Source: Ilumatobacteraceae bacterium
GTDB lineage: Bacteria; Actinomycetota; Acidimicrobiia; Acidimicrobiales; Ilumatobacteraceae
Assembly (NCBI GenBank): GCA_021741795.1
Contig: JAIOXC010000017.1
Span: forward strand, 1-16,495
DNA length: 16,495 bases
Reading direction: 5' to 3'
The notes under the pieces are model-generated. The model was given only the letters and a program-made list of their open reading frames with translations. It was not told where the DNA came from and did not search any database. A program made the position numbers and the translations under genes. This document shows, piece after piece, positions 1-6,145 of this stretch; within the stretch, counting starts at the first letter, position 1, and each line of letters begins with the position of its first letter.

Positions 1-666
1 GTCACCCACCTTCACAGTTGGGTTAAGAATGTGCTCATGTTCGTACAAAACGTATGCGCCACCCTGCATACATGCCATACCCGGTGGAGCAACTCGCACG
101 CTGTAATCGTTGCTGTAGTGCTTTGGCACGTCACAAACTGTTCCATTCACCATCGAGGTAACAGATGTTCCGAGAGGAAGATAGAAACCATATTGAGGTT
201 CCACCATTCCCTGGACAACTGCACCAATCGGGCCTATCAATAGTCGATACATGGCATTGTCTGACGCTGCATTTGGCCCGCTAAATGTCGGCGGAGTTAC
301 GCCTTTAATCAACATGTCGCCAGCTTTTCCAGTTGTTGCCGAATAATCAGTGAAATTGAATCCCCAGTTTTGAATGATCGCGGGGATATCTCGTTGGGAT
401 GTTGGCTGCGTTCCCGAGCTCGCCGAACCCGAACTGCCACTGCCACTGCCACTGCCAGTTGAACTTTGCGCCACCCACACAAGTTTTTTGCCAACCTTGA
501 TGCACTTCAAAGTGATCTTGCCTGACTTGGCGGTTGCACCCGCCTTGGTGCATTTACCACCTGCCGAATTTGCTGCACTAGCAAGAGGTGCGGAGGTTAC
601 TAACACCGATCCAACGATTATGGCTGTACACGCATGCTTCACTGCCACTTTGTAAAAATTTTTCAC
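1..666 (-). CDS. Secreted protein with degenerate M23/lysostaphin-like domain, 3' end beyond window
   Basis: An open frame of 222 codons runs from a GTG at 666-664 off the left edge. The first ~32 residues form a Sec signal peptide: a basic start (MKNFYK), a hydrophobic stretch, then a likely cleavage site after APLASA. The mature N-terminus has a Lys-rich module with two cysteines (CTKAGATAKSGKITLKC), followed by a Gly-Ser linker. Beyond that, the pattern PLGTSVTSMVNGTV, then YEHEH, then VKVGD resembles the beta-sheet core of M23/lysostaphin-type peptidases. The usual first zinc-ligand motif (H-x3-D) is not evident, since the region reads QYGFYLPLG, so the domain may be non-catalytic. Alternative GTG starts lie at 648 and 642. 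I prefer 666 because it gives a normal signal-peptide n-region and sits 6 bases after a -10 box. The domain call is by pattern recognition only; secretion is the firmer claim. Confidence 0.62.
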   Translation of the reverse strand, partial: MKNFYKVAVKHACTAIIVGSVLVTSAPLASAANSAGGKCTKAGATAKSGKITLKCIKVGKKLVWVAQSSTGSGSGSGSSGSASSGTQPTSQRDIPAIIQNWGFNFTDYSATTGKAGDMLIKGVTPPTFSGPNAASDNAMYRLLIGPIGAVVQGMVEPQYGFYLPLGTSVTSMVNGTVCDVPKHYSNDYSVRVAPPGMACMQGGAYVLYEHEHILNPTVKVGD

Positions 667-672
667 CTCACA

Positions 673-701
673 AACATAATAAACGCTATAAATAAAGTCA
701 A
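673..701 (-). promoter_or_regulatory. Sigma70-type promoter giving a leaderless GTG mRNA
   Basis: On the minus strand TTGACT (701-696) is followed by a 17-base spacer and TATGTT (678-673). Only six bases separate the -10 box from the GTG at 666, so the predicted transcript starts at or next to the G of the start codon. No Shine-Dalgarno sequence is placed for this GTG. Leaderless transcripts behind TAnnnT boxes are common in actinobacteria. Confidence 0.55.
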
Positions 702-724
702 GAACCTCTGGTGGTACTTACGAT

Positions 725-744
725 TAACTGGTTTAAACCAATTA
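725..744. promoter_or_regulatory. Palindrome at the dapB stop, possible operator
   Basis: TGGTTTAAACCA (729-740) is a perfect 12-base palindrome. With one mismatch pair it extends to 20 bases (TAA...TTA), ending on the dapB stop codon. It lies about 23 bases upstream of the -35 box of the secreted-protein gene, a reasonable place for an activator or repressor. There is no loop and no T tract, so it is a poor intrinsic terminator. Confidence 0.3.
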
Positions 745-1503
745 GATATTGAGAAACTTATCGAGCCCCAAGGTAAACCCTTGATGAACAGCGATTTTTT
801 TGCACGCAATCACAACACCAGGCATAAACGAAGTGCGATCAATTGTGTCGTGTCGGATCGTTAATGTTTGCGATTGTGCACCAAGAATGACTTCTTGATT
901 AGCCACTGTGCCGCGCATCCGCACAGCATGAATTGGAATATTGCCAGGACCTCTTGCCCCGCGCGCACCCGCAATTGCCTCATGTTGGGTTGGGTCACTT
1001 GCCCACTCACTGTTCACTGCAGCCATGCGCTGAGCGGTTGAGATTGCAGTACCACTTGGTGAGTCTGCTTTGCCGTCGTGATGTATTTCAATAATCTCAG
1101 CGGTGTCAAAAAACGGGGCCGCCATCTCGGCAAAACGCATCATCAACACTGCCCCAACTGCGAAGTTGGCGGCGATGAGACAGTTGCTATTCGTGAATGA
1201 TTTTTTAAATGTGTCAAGGTCTTCTTGAGTGAAACCCGTAGTGCCAACCACAGCGTGAATGCTGTGCATTGCAAGCCAAGGCAAATTGATGCGTGAAGCT
1301 GCCGCGACGGTGAAGTCGACTGCGACGTCGACATGTGCGTCGGCAAGTGCGCGCAACTCTTTTGAAATAGTGATACCTTCAGCAGTAACGCCAGGTACAG
1401 CATCTACTGCAGCAACAAGTTGAAGACCATCGGCGGCCGCAATTGCGGCACAGACTGTTGCGCCCATACGCCCTGCGGCGCCGATGACTCCTACTTTGAT
1501 CAT
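742..1503 (-). CDS. dapB: 4-hydroxy-tetrahydrodipicolinate reductase
   Basis: This cytoplasmic enzyme reduces 4-hydroxy-tetrahydrodipicolinate to tetrahydrodipicolinate with NAD(P)H, in the lysine and diaminopimelate (cell wall) pathway. The 253 residues are of normal family length. The N-terminus has the dinucleotide-binding motif G8-x-x-G11-x-x-G14 (VIGAAGRMG). VVGTTGFT lies near 85-92 and AANFAVGAVLMM near 111-122. The signature EIHHDGKADSPSGTA carries the catalytic His141 and Lys145. The C-terminal MPGVVIACKKI is also typical. The ATG start at 1503 gives the nucleotide-binding strand immediately; there is no strong Shine-Dalgarno sequence. It lies 50 bases after pnp on the same strand, an arrangement common in actinobacteria, so cotranscription is likely. 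Confidence 0.96.
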   Translation of the reverse strand: MIKVGVIGAAGRMGATVCAAIAAADGLQLVAAVDAVPGVTAEGITISKELRALADAHVDVAVDFTVAAASRINLPWLAMHSIHAVVGTTGFTQEDLDTFKKSFTNSNCLIAANFAVGAVLMMRFAEMAAPFFDTAEIIEIHHDGKADSPSGTAISTAQRMAAVNSEWASDPTQHEAIAGARGARGPGNIPIHAVRMRGTVANQEVILGAQSQTLTIRHDTIDRTSFMPGVVIACKKIAVHQGFTLGLDKFLNI

Positions 1504-1515
1504 GAAACGAGGTTA

Positions 1516-1533
1516 GCCGTTAGCAAAAACGGC
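1516..1533 (-). other. Small hairpin between pnp and dapB
   Basis: GCCGTT (1516-1521) and AACGGC (1528-1533) can form a 6-bp stem with a 6-base loop in the 50-base pnp-dapB gap. No U tract follows on the transcript, so it is more likely a processing or mRNA-stability element than a terminator, or it is chance. Confidence 0.25.
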
Positions 1534-1553
1534 ACGAACTCAATTTCTAGTAC

Positions 1554-4040
1554 TTAGCCGTTGAATTCGCTGTCGAATTGTTCTTCGAAGCTCACCGAGA
1601 CAGCGTTGTCGCTGACTGGCTCTGCTGGACGTGATCCACGGTTTGGCTCGCGACGTGCGCTGTTGTCGCCACGGCTACTGCCACCGCGATCTCCGCCACG
1701 ACTGTTGCCGCCACGGTCATTACGACCGCCACGATCTCCACCACGGCTGTTACCGCCACGATCATTACGACCGCCGCGATCTCCACCACTGCGCTCTGGA
1801 CGCGGACCACGATCTCCGCGATCGCCGCCCTCTGCAGGTCCGCTTCCGGAACCCTTCATCGGCTCGCCGTCTGGTCCAATCAACGAGAGGCTTACTTTGC
1901 CACGGTCATCAATGTCGTCGACACGAACTTGCACTTCGTCGCCGATGTTCAAGACATCTTCAACTTTGGCAATGCGTTGTCCGTTGCCCAACTTGGAGAT
2001 GTGCACGAGGCCATCGCGTCCAGGAAGGATGTTGACGAATGCACCGAACTGCGCGATGTTGACAACGCGGCCCGTGTAAGTAGCACCGAGGTCGGCTGTT
2101 GGTGGATCAACAATGGCAAGAATGCGTGCCTTTGCGTCTTCAACCTTGGCGTTGTCTGGTGAACCAATGGTGATGATTCCAGTTGCACCGTCGTCAGAGA
2201 CGTTGATCTCTGCGCCGGTCTCTTGCTGAATCGTGTTGATGACTTTGCCCTTTGGCCCAATCACTTCGCCGACCTTGTCCAACGGAATGGTGAACGTCAC
2301 GATCTTCGGTGCACTCTCGGCAACCGTTGCGCGTGGTGCAGCAATTGCTGCGTTCATCACATCAAGAATCTTCAAGCGTGCTTCTTTGGCCTGCTGCAAT
2401 GCTGCTGCCAACACTTCGCTTGGGATTCCTTCGATCTTGGTATCGAGTTGCAATGCGGTTACTGCGTCTGCAGTACCAGCAACTTTGAAGTCCATGTCGC
2501 CGAATGCATCTTCTGCACCCAAGATGTCGGTGAGCGCGGTGTATTTGCCCTGATCAAAGATCAGACCCATCGCGATACCTGCCACTGGGGCGATGATTGG
2601 AACACCTGCGTCCATCAACGAAAGGCTTGATGCACAAACCGACGCCATCGAGGTGCTGCCGTTTGACGACAACACTTCAGAGACGAGTCGCAATGTGTAT
2701 GCGAACTCTTCTTGGCTAGGAACGACTGGGAACAATGCGCGCTCTGCGAGTGCACCGTGTCCGATTTCGCGGCGCTTTGGGCTACCTACGCGACCGGTTT
2801 CACCGTTGGCCCAAGGAGCCATGTTGTAGTCGTGCATGTAACGCTTTGATGTCTCAGGTGTGATCGAGTCGATCATCTGGTTCATCTTTGGCATTGCCAT
2901 TGTCAAGACGTTGAGCACTTGTGTCTCACCGCGTTGGAACAATCCGGTGCCGTGTGCAGTCGAGATCAAACCAACTTCGGCTGATACTGGACGCAAGTCG
3001 GCTGGCGCACGACCGTCGATACGGATGCCTTCATCAACAACGCGCTTGCGCACCAACTTTTTGGTGAGCGAACGAACTGCTTCTTTGATCTGCTTCTCTT
3101 GCGCTGGGAAAGCTTCTGCCAACTCAGTAAGCGTCTCGGCTGTTGCCAAGTCAATTGCTTCGTTGCGATCGCTCTTCAGTGCAATGCGAATTGCTGGCTG
3201 CAACTTGGTAGTTGCTGCCTTTTCGACTGCTGCAAACAACTCTGCCGAATAGTCAAGAACTGGTGTGTACTTGAGTGGCACGATTGGTCCGCGAGTTGCA
3301 ATCACACTGGCAACGAGCTGGCGCTGCAACTTGATCGACTCTTTGATGTACTGCTTGCATACTTCGAGACCGCCGGCGATGACTTCTTCAGTCACCTTCG
3401 GTGCACCCGCTGCGTAATAGGTGAAACTCTTTTCGGTTCCGCCTGCTTCCACCATCATCACTGCAACGTCTCCGTTGTCGAGTTCGCGACCAGCAACAAC
3501 GATTTCAAATGTTGCTTCTTCGCCCTCTTCGAATGTTGGGTGAGGAATCCATGTGCCGTCCTGGCTGTATGCCAAACGCACTGCACCAATTGGTCCGTCA
3601 AACGGAATGCCCGAGATCATGAACGAAGCAGATGCTGCGTTGATCGCGAGAACGTCATGTGGGTTTTCTTGGTCGGCACCGATGACGGTGATGACAACTT
3701 GTGTTTCGTTGCGGTAGCCATCTGGGAAGGCTGGGCGCAATGGACGGTCTGTCAAACGACAAGTAAGAATTGCTGCTTGGCTTGGTCGGCCTTCACGACG
3801 GAAGAATGAACCAGGAATTTTTCCTGCTGCGTATGCACGCTCTTCAACGTCAACTGTCAACGGGAAGAAGTCGATGCCGTCACGCACGCCCTTTGCGGCG
3901 TTTGCTGTTGCAAGAACAAGTGTCTTACCAACTTTGGCGATAACCGCACCTTGCGACTGCAAGGCAAACTTTCCGGTCTCGAAGGTGAGTGTTTTGTTGG
4001 TCCCAGAAATTGGTCCCGATACTGAAATGGCGTCAGCCAT
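1554..4040 (-). CDS. pnp: Polyribonucleotide nucleotidyltransferase (PNPase) with Arg-Gly-rich tail
   Basis: PNPase is a trimeric enzyme that degrades RNA 3' to 5' by phosphorolysis. The 828 residues contain the first RNase PH domain (FFRREGRPSQAAILTCRLTD near 80), a helical linker, and the second RNase PH domain (GRVGSPKRREIGHGALAERA near 420; GDMDFKVAGTADAV near 513, with the catalytic Asp). These are followed by a KH domain (VGEVIGPKGKVI, GxxG near 592) and an S1 domain (TGRVVNIAQFGAFVNI near 655). Residues ~727-810 are a Gly/Arg/Asp/Ser-rich low-complexity tail, and the acidic terminus is FEEQFDSEFNG. The ATG at 4040 has an AAAGGA Shine-Dalgarno about 8 bases upstream. It is the second gene of rpsO-pnp-dapB and is preceded by a long base-paired leader that could support processing or autoregulation. 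Confidence 0.98.
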   Translation of the reverse strand: MADAISVSGPISGTNKTLTFETGKFALQSQGAVIAKVGKTLVLATANAAKGVRDGIDFFPLTVDVEERAYAAGKIPGSFFRREGRPSQAAILTCRLTDRPLRPAFPDGYRNETQVVITVIGADQENPHDVLAINAASASFMISGIPFDGPIGAVRLAYSQDGTWIPHPTFEEGEEATFEIVVAGRELDNGDVAVMMVEAGGTEKSFTYYAAGAPKVTEEVIAGGLEVCKQYIKESIKLQRQLVASVIATRGPIVPLKYTPVLDYSAELFAAVEKAATTKLQPAIRIALKSDRNEAIDLATAETLTELAEAFPAQEKQIKEAVRSLTKKLVRKRVVDEGIRIDGRAPADLRPVSAEVGLISTAHGTGLFQRGETQVLNVLTMAMPKMNQMIDSITPETSKRYMHDYNMAPWANGETGRVGSPKRREIGHGALAERALFPVVPSQEEFAYTLRLVSEVLSSNGSTSMASVCASSLSLMDAGVPIIAPVAGIAMGLIFDQGKYTALTDILGAEDAFGDMDFKVAGTADAVTALQLDTKIEGIPSEVLAAALQQAKEARLKILDVMNAAIAAPRATVAESAPKIVTFTIPLDKVGEVIGPKGKVINTIQQETGAEINVSDDGATGIITIGSPDNAKVEDAKARILAIVDPPTADLGATYTGRVVNIAQFGAFVNILPGRDGLVHISKLGNGQRIAKVEDVLNIGDEVQVRVDDIDDRGKVSLSLIGPDGEPMKGSGSGPAEGGDRGDRGPRPERSGGDRGGRNDRGGNSRGGDRGGRNDRGGNSRGGDRGGSSRGDNSARREPNRGSRPAEPVSDNAVSVSFEEQFDSEFNG
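1687..1776 (-). repeat. Two tandem 45-bp units inside the pnp tail
   Basis: Units 1687-1731 and 1732-1776 each encode the same 15 residues (reading GGDRGGRNDRGGNSR), and a partial third unit begins at 1777. The two copies differ at five bases, all synonymous. This points to an older duplication whose protein product has been conserved rather than a fresh slippage event. Confidence 0.85.
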
Positions 4041-4092
4041 GTTTGTTTCCTTTCGTCTCTGGCGCGTCCGTGACGATCATCCAGAGTTTGAG

Positions 4093-4188
4093 GAGCAACC
4101 AGATCGATTCCCAGTCGGCAATCTCGCAACTTCAGTCCGTATTGACTGGCTGCGTTATCAGCGACTGACAACCGAATCCTGGTTGCTC
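4093..4188 (-). promoter_or_regulatory. Long stem-loop in the rpsO-pnp intergenic leader
   Basis: GAGCAACCAG (4093-4102) is the exact inverse of CTGGTTGCTC (4179-4188). After a 3-base bulge the pairing continues with GATTC (4106-4110) and GAATC (4174-4178). Inside are CAGTCG (4112-4117) with CGACTG (4162-4167) and a small hairpin CAGTC (4133-4137) with GACTG (4144-4148). The nested pairing ends 52 bases before the pnp ATG. In E. coli, and in Streptomyces as I recall, pnp leader duplexes are cut by RNase III and allow PNPase to control its own mRNA; this element is in the equivalent place. The rest of 4041-4215 shows only the pnp Shine-Dalgarno. Confidence 0.7.
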
Positions 4189-4215
4189 GTTATGTGTTTA
4201 CCGAACTGCTGTGCT

Positions 4216-4479
4216 TTAGCGGCGCAGACCGAGATCGTCGAGAAGTTTTCTGTACTTCTCAATGTCGCGAGCCTTTACGTAATCCAACATGCGGCGTCGA
4301 CGCCCAACCATCATCAAGAGACCTCGACGACTGTGGTGGTCCTTATCGTGACTCTTTAGGTGCTCGGTAAGGTGATTGATACGTTCTGTCAAGAGTGCAA
4401 TCTGCACTTCTGGGGAACCTGTATCGGTTGCGTGAATCCGGTGTTTGGATATCGTGTCGCTTTTTGCAGCAATAGCCAC
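4216..4479 (-). CDS. rpsO: 30S ribosomal protein S15
   Basis: S15 binds 16S rRNA in the central domain early in 30S assembly and contacts the 50S subunit (bridge B4). The 87 residues match the family length (about 89). The signature is plain: GSPEVQIALLTERINHLTEHLKSH, DHHSRRGLL, then VGRRRRMLDYVK and a terminal LGLRR. The start is GTG at 4479 with GAAAGG about 8 bases upstream. It heads the rpsO-pnp-dapB block. E. coli S15 represses its own translation through its leader; whether that happens here cannot be seen. Confidence 0.97.
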   Translation of the reverse strand: MAIAAKSDTISKHRIHATDTGSPEVQIALLTERINHLTEHLKSHDKDHHSRRGLLMMVGRRRRMLDYVKARDIEKYRKLLDDLGLRR

Positions 4480-4643
4480 GGTTATGCCTTTCGTTTTCTC
4501 GCCGAATTGCGAGAAGTGGAGGTCGCTATCAGTCGGATGACCAACAGCATCACACCAGAGCAGGAAGCCCCAATGGACATCTCCACCCTATCGGCGCAAA
4601 TAGCCCCACCAGACAACTATCCATATAAGTAGTGTGAATTGCT
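4480..4643. promoter_or_regulatory. Divergent promoter region between rpsO and ribE
   Basis: This 164-base gap must hold promoters for both divergent units. For ribE, TATAAG (4624-4629) is a good -10 and predicts a start near 4636, only 7-8 bases before the GTG, with no convincing -35. For rpsO, I found TTGTCT on the minus strand (4616-4611) but only a poor -10 partner. I see no FMN riboswitch upstream of ribE. Confidence 0.4.
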
Positions 4644-5249
4644 GTGTTCACTGGGATCGTCGAAGAACTAGGCACCATTGCCCAACGAGAAGGCAGTCGC
4701 CTGCGGGTCAATGCCTCTCTCGCCCTCGAGGGTTCGATACTCGGTTCATCTATTGCGGTCAATGGCTGTTGTCTCACCGTGGTGGCCACCGACGGTTCGT
4801 CGTATTGGGAAGCCGATGTAAGCGAAGAAACATACTTGCGCACCAACCTCGGTTCGCTCCAAGCCGGCGATGTTGTCAACCTTGAGCGTCCGATGGCGCT
4901 TGGTGATCGATTGGGCGGACACATGGTGCTCGGTCATGTCGATGCAGTTGGAACTGTTGTGTCCCCTGCTCCCGATTTAGTCATTCGTATTTCGCGCGAC
5001 TTGATGCACCTGATTGTCGAAAAAGGTTCGGTCACAGTGGATGGCATCTCGCTCACAGCGTTTGACTTGACAGCCGACACGTTTCGTGTTGCTGTGATTC
5101 CTCACACTTGTGCAGTCACAACATTGGGCGTGCGCAAACCTGGCGACGCTGTCAACATCGAGATGGATGTTCTTGCAAAGCATGTTGCAAAACTTGTTGA
5201 ACCACACACGGTCAAGCGCTCTTGGTGGCGATCTTTGGTAGGAAAATAA
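4644..5249 (+). CDS. ribE: Riboflavin synthase, alpha chain
   Basis: The enzyme dismutates two 6,7-dimethyl-8-ribityllumazine molecules to riboflavin and 5-amino-6-ribitylaminouracil, the last step of riboflavin synthesis. The 201 residues hold two lumazine-binding barrels, roughly 1-90 and 97-190. Diagnostic segments are the N-terminal MFTGIVEELG, SIAVNGCCLTVV, ALGDRLGGHMVLGHVD, KGSVTVDGISLTA and NIEMDVLAKHVAKL. The start is GTG at 4644. MFTGIVEE is the invariant family N-terminus, so the start is secure even though no Shine-Dalgarno sequence is present. The TAA at 5247-5249 directly abuts the ATG of the next gene, so the two are almost certainly cotranscribed. Other riboflavin genes (ribD, ribBA, ribH) are not in the window. 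The symbol ribC is also used for this gene in some species. Confidence 0.96.
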   Translation: MFTGIVEELGTIAQREGSRLRVNASLALEGSILGSSIAVNGCCLTVVATDGSSYWEADVSEETYLRTNLGSLQAGDVVNLERPMALGDRLGGHMVLGHVDAVGTVVSPAPDLVIRISRDLMHLIVEKGSVTVDGISLTAFDLTADTFRVAVIPHTCAVTTLGVRKPGDAVNIEMDVLAKHVAKLVEPHTVKRSWWRSLVGK

Positions 5250-6017
5250 ATGACACGCGATCTTCCACAACTCCGCGAGAAGATCGATCAGATTGACGCG
5301 GCGATAGTTGCACTGCTTGCACAACGCATGGAAGTGTGCAGAGAAGTAGCCGAAGTCAAAGCCGGTTCGTCAACCGCAGTTATTCAGCCACAGCGAGTGC
5401 GCGAAGTACTGACTACACGACGCCAGTGGGCGATCAACAGTGGAGTTGATGCCGACTTTGCCGAACAATTGTTTCGCATCGTGCTTTCAGAAACACACCG
5501 CATTGAAATCGCACACGACCGTGGAAGCACTGAGCCTGTAAAAATAGCCGACACATTGCTCAGTGCGCTCGACACGGTTGCCGTGCGCATCGACCATGTT
5601 GTAGTTGCGGTCGTCGATCTCGCATCTGCTTCGGCATTTTTGTCATCGATCGGTTTTGCGGTGCGACCAACCGAAGATGCCGACATCGTGACAGCTGATG
5701 CGGGTGGCGTCACTGTTGTGCTCGTTGGCCCAGGCAATGACCCTGCGGTGCGTGCGCACTTGGATGCTCATGGTTCTGGCGTACAACACATCGCTATTGA
5801 GGTGCTCAACGCCGGCTTCGTTCAACACGCACTCGCAGCAGCAGGCATTCCCCTACTGACCGACGTAGTGGTTGACGCGGCCGGACACGAACAACTCTTT
5901 ACGGTTGTCGACCCAGCAACAGGCGTGCAGTTGGGATTCATCAGTCGCACTGGTCATCGCGTGCCCATCAGCGGTCACAACGTGCGAGCGCTATTTTCTG
6001 CCCTCGGCAAACTCTAA
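5250..6017 (+). CDS. Chorismate mutase (AroQ-type) fused to a VOC-superfamily domain
   Basis: Residues 1-90 resemble the all-helical AroQ chorismate mutase: LREKIDQIDAAIVALLAQR (Arg9, Arg26), EVAEVK (Lys37), RVREVL (Arg51) and LFRIVLSETHRIE, which align with the E. coli active-site helices. That reaction turns chorismate into prephenate for tyrosine and phenylalanine. Residues ~112-235 form one VOC (glyoxalase/dioxygenase fold) unit: RIDHVVVAVVDL (His116), HGSGVQHIAIEV (His180) and QLFTVVDPATGVQLGFISRTG. The wording recalls 4-hydroxyphenylpyruvate dioxygenase, but HPPD has two such units. The position normally held by the third metal ligand Glu is Gly229. The ATG directly follows the ribE stop, and AGGA from the ribE end serves as Shine-Dalgarno. 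The VOC substrate is unknown; prephenate or 4-hydroxyphenylpyruvate is only a guess from the fusion. Confidence 0.78.
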   Translation: MTRDLPQLREKIDQIDAAIVALLAQRMEVCREVAEVKAGSSTAVIQPQRVREVLTTRRQWAINSGVDADFAEQLFRIVLSETHRIEIAHDRGSTEPVKIADTLLSALDTVAVRIDHVVVAVVDLASASAFLSSIGFAVRPTEDADIVTADAGGVTVVLVGPGNDPAVRAHLDAHGSGVQHIAIEVLNAGFVQHALAAAGIPLLTDVVVDAAGHEQLFTVVDPATGVQLGFISRTGHRVPISGHNVRALFSALGKL

Positions 6018-6145
6018 GTTCGCAGCCAATTAACCGTGTAACACCCCCGCTCTAAAGTTGCGCACAAGTCCTTCCCCCTCATATCGCAATCACTCGTAAA
6101 CCAACCGCTAGATCAACTAGCTCAATCCGGTATAGAGGGGCAACA
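6018..6145 (+). promoter_or_regulatory. Intergenic leader of the HNH gene with possible Shine-Dalgarno-masking stem
   Basis: The 128-base gap contains CCCCTC (6075-6080) complementary to GAGGGG (6135-6140), the latter being the likely Shine-Dalgarno of the gene starting at 6146. Pairing may extend by TAT/ATA across a 1-base bulge. Inside the loop is a second small hairpin, GCTAG-ATCAA-CTAGC (6107-6121). No convincing promoter was found, so whether the 5' arm is transcribed is unknown. I see no clear terminator for the upstream operon. Confidence 0.3.

Noticed and set aside
1687..1790. Regular repeats that could suggest a CRISPR array
   Set aside because: The units are contiguous with no spacers, are in frame and encode a repetitive protein tail.
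1561..2079. 172-codon open frame on the plus strand, rich in Pro, Arg, Leu and Ser
   Set aside because: It is the antisense shadow of the Gly/Arg repeat tail of pnp; its composition is a by-product of the repeats and it has no start signals.
3099..3809. 236-codon plus-strand frame rich in Cys and Trp
   Set aside because: It lies wholly antisense to pnp, has no family resemblance and has the odd composition typical of shadow frames.
4360..4632. 90-codon plus-strand frame ending just before ribE
   Set aside because: Its first part is antisense to rpsO, and no domain or ribosome-binding site was found.
4480..4643. FMN riboswitch before ribE
   Set aside because: None of the conserved RFN-element segments is recognisable, and the predicted transcript start leaves almost no leader.
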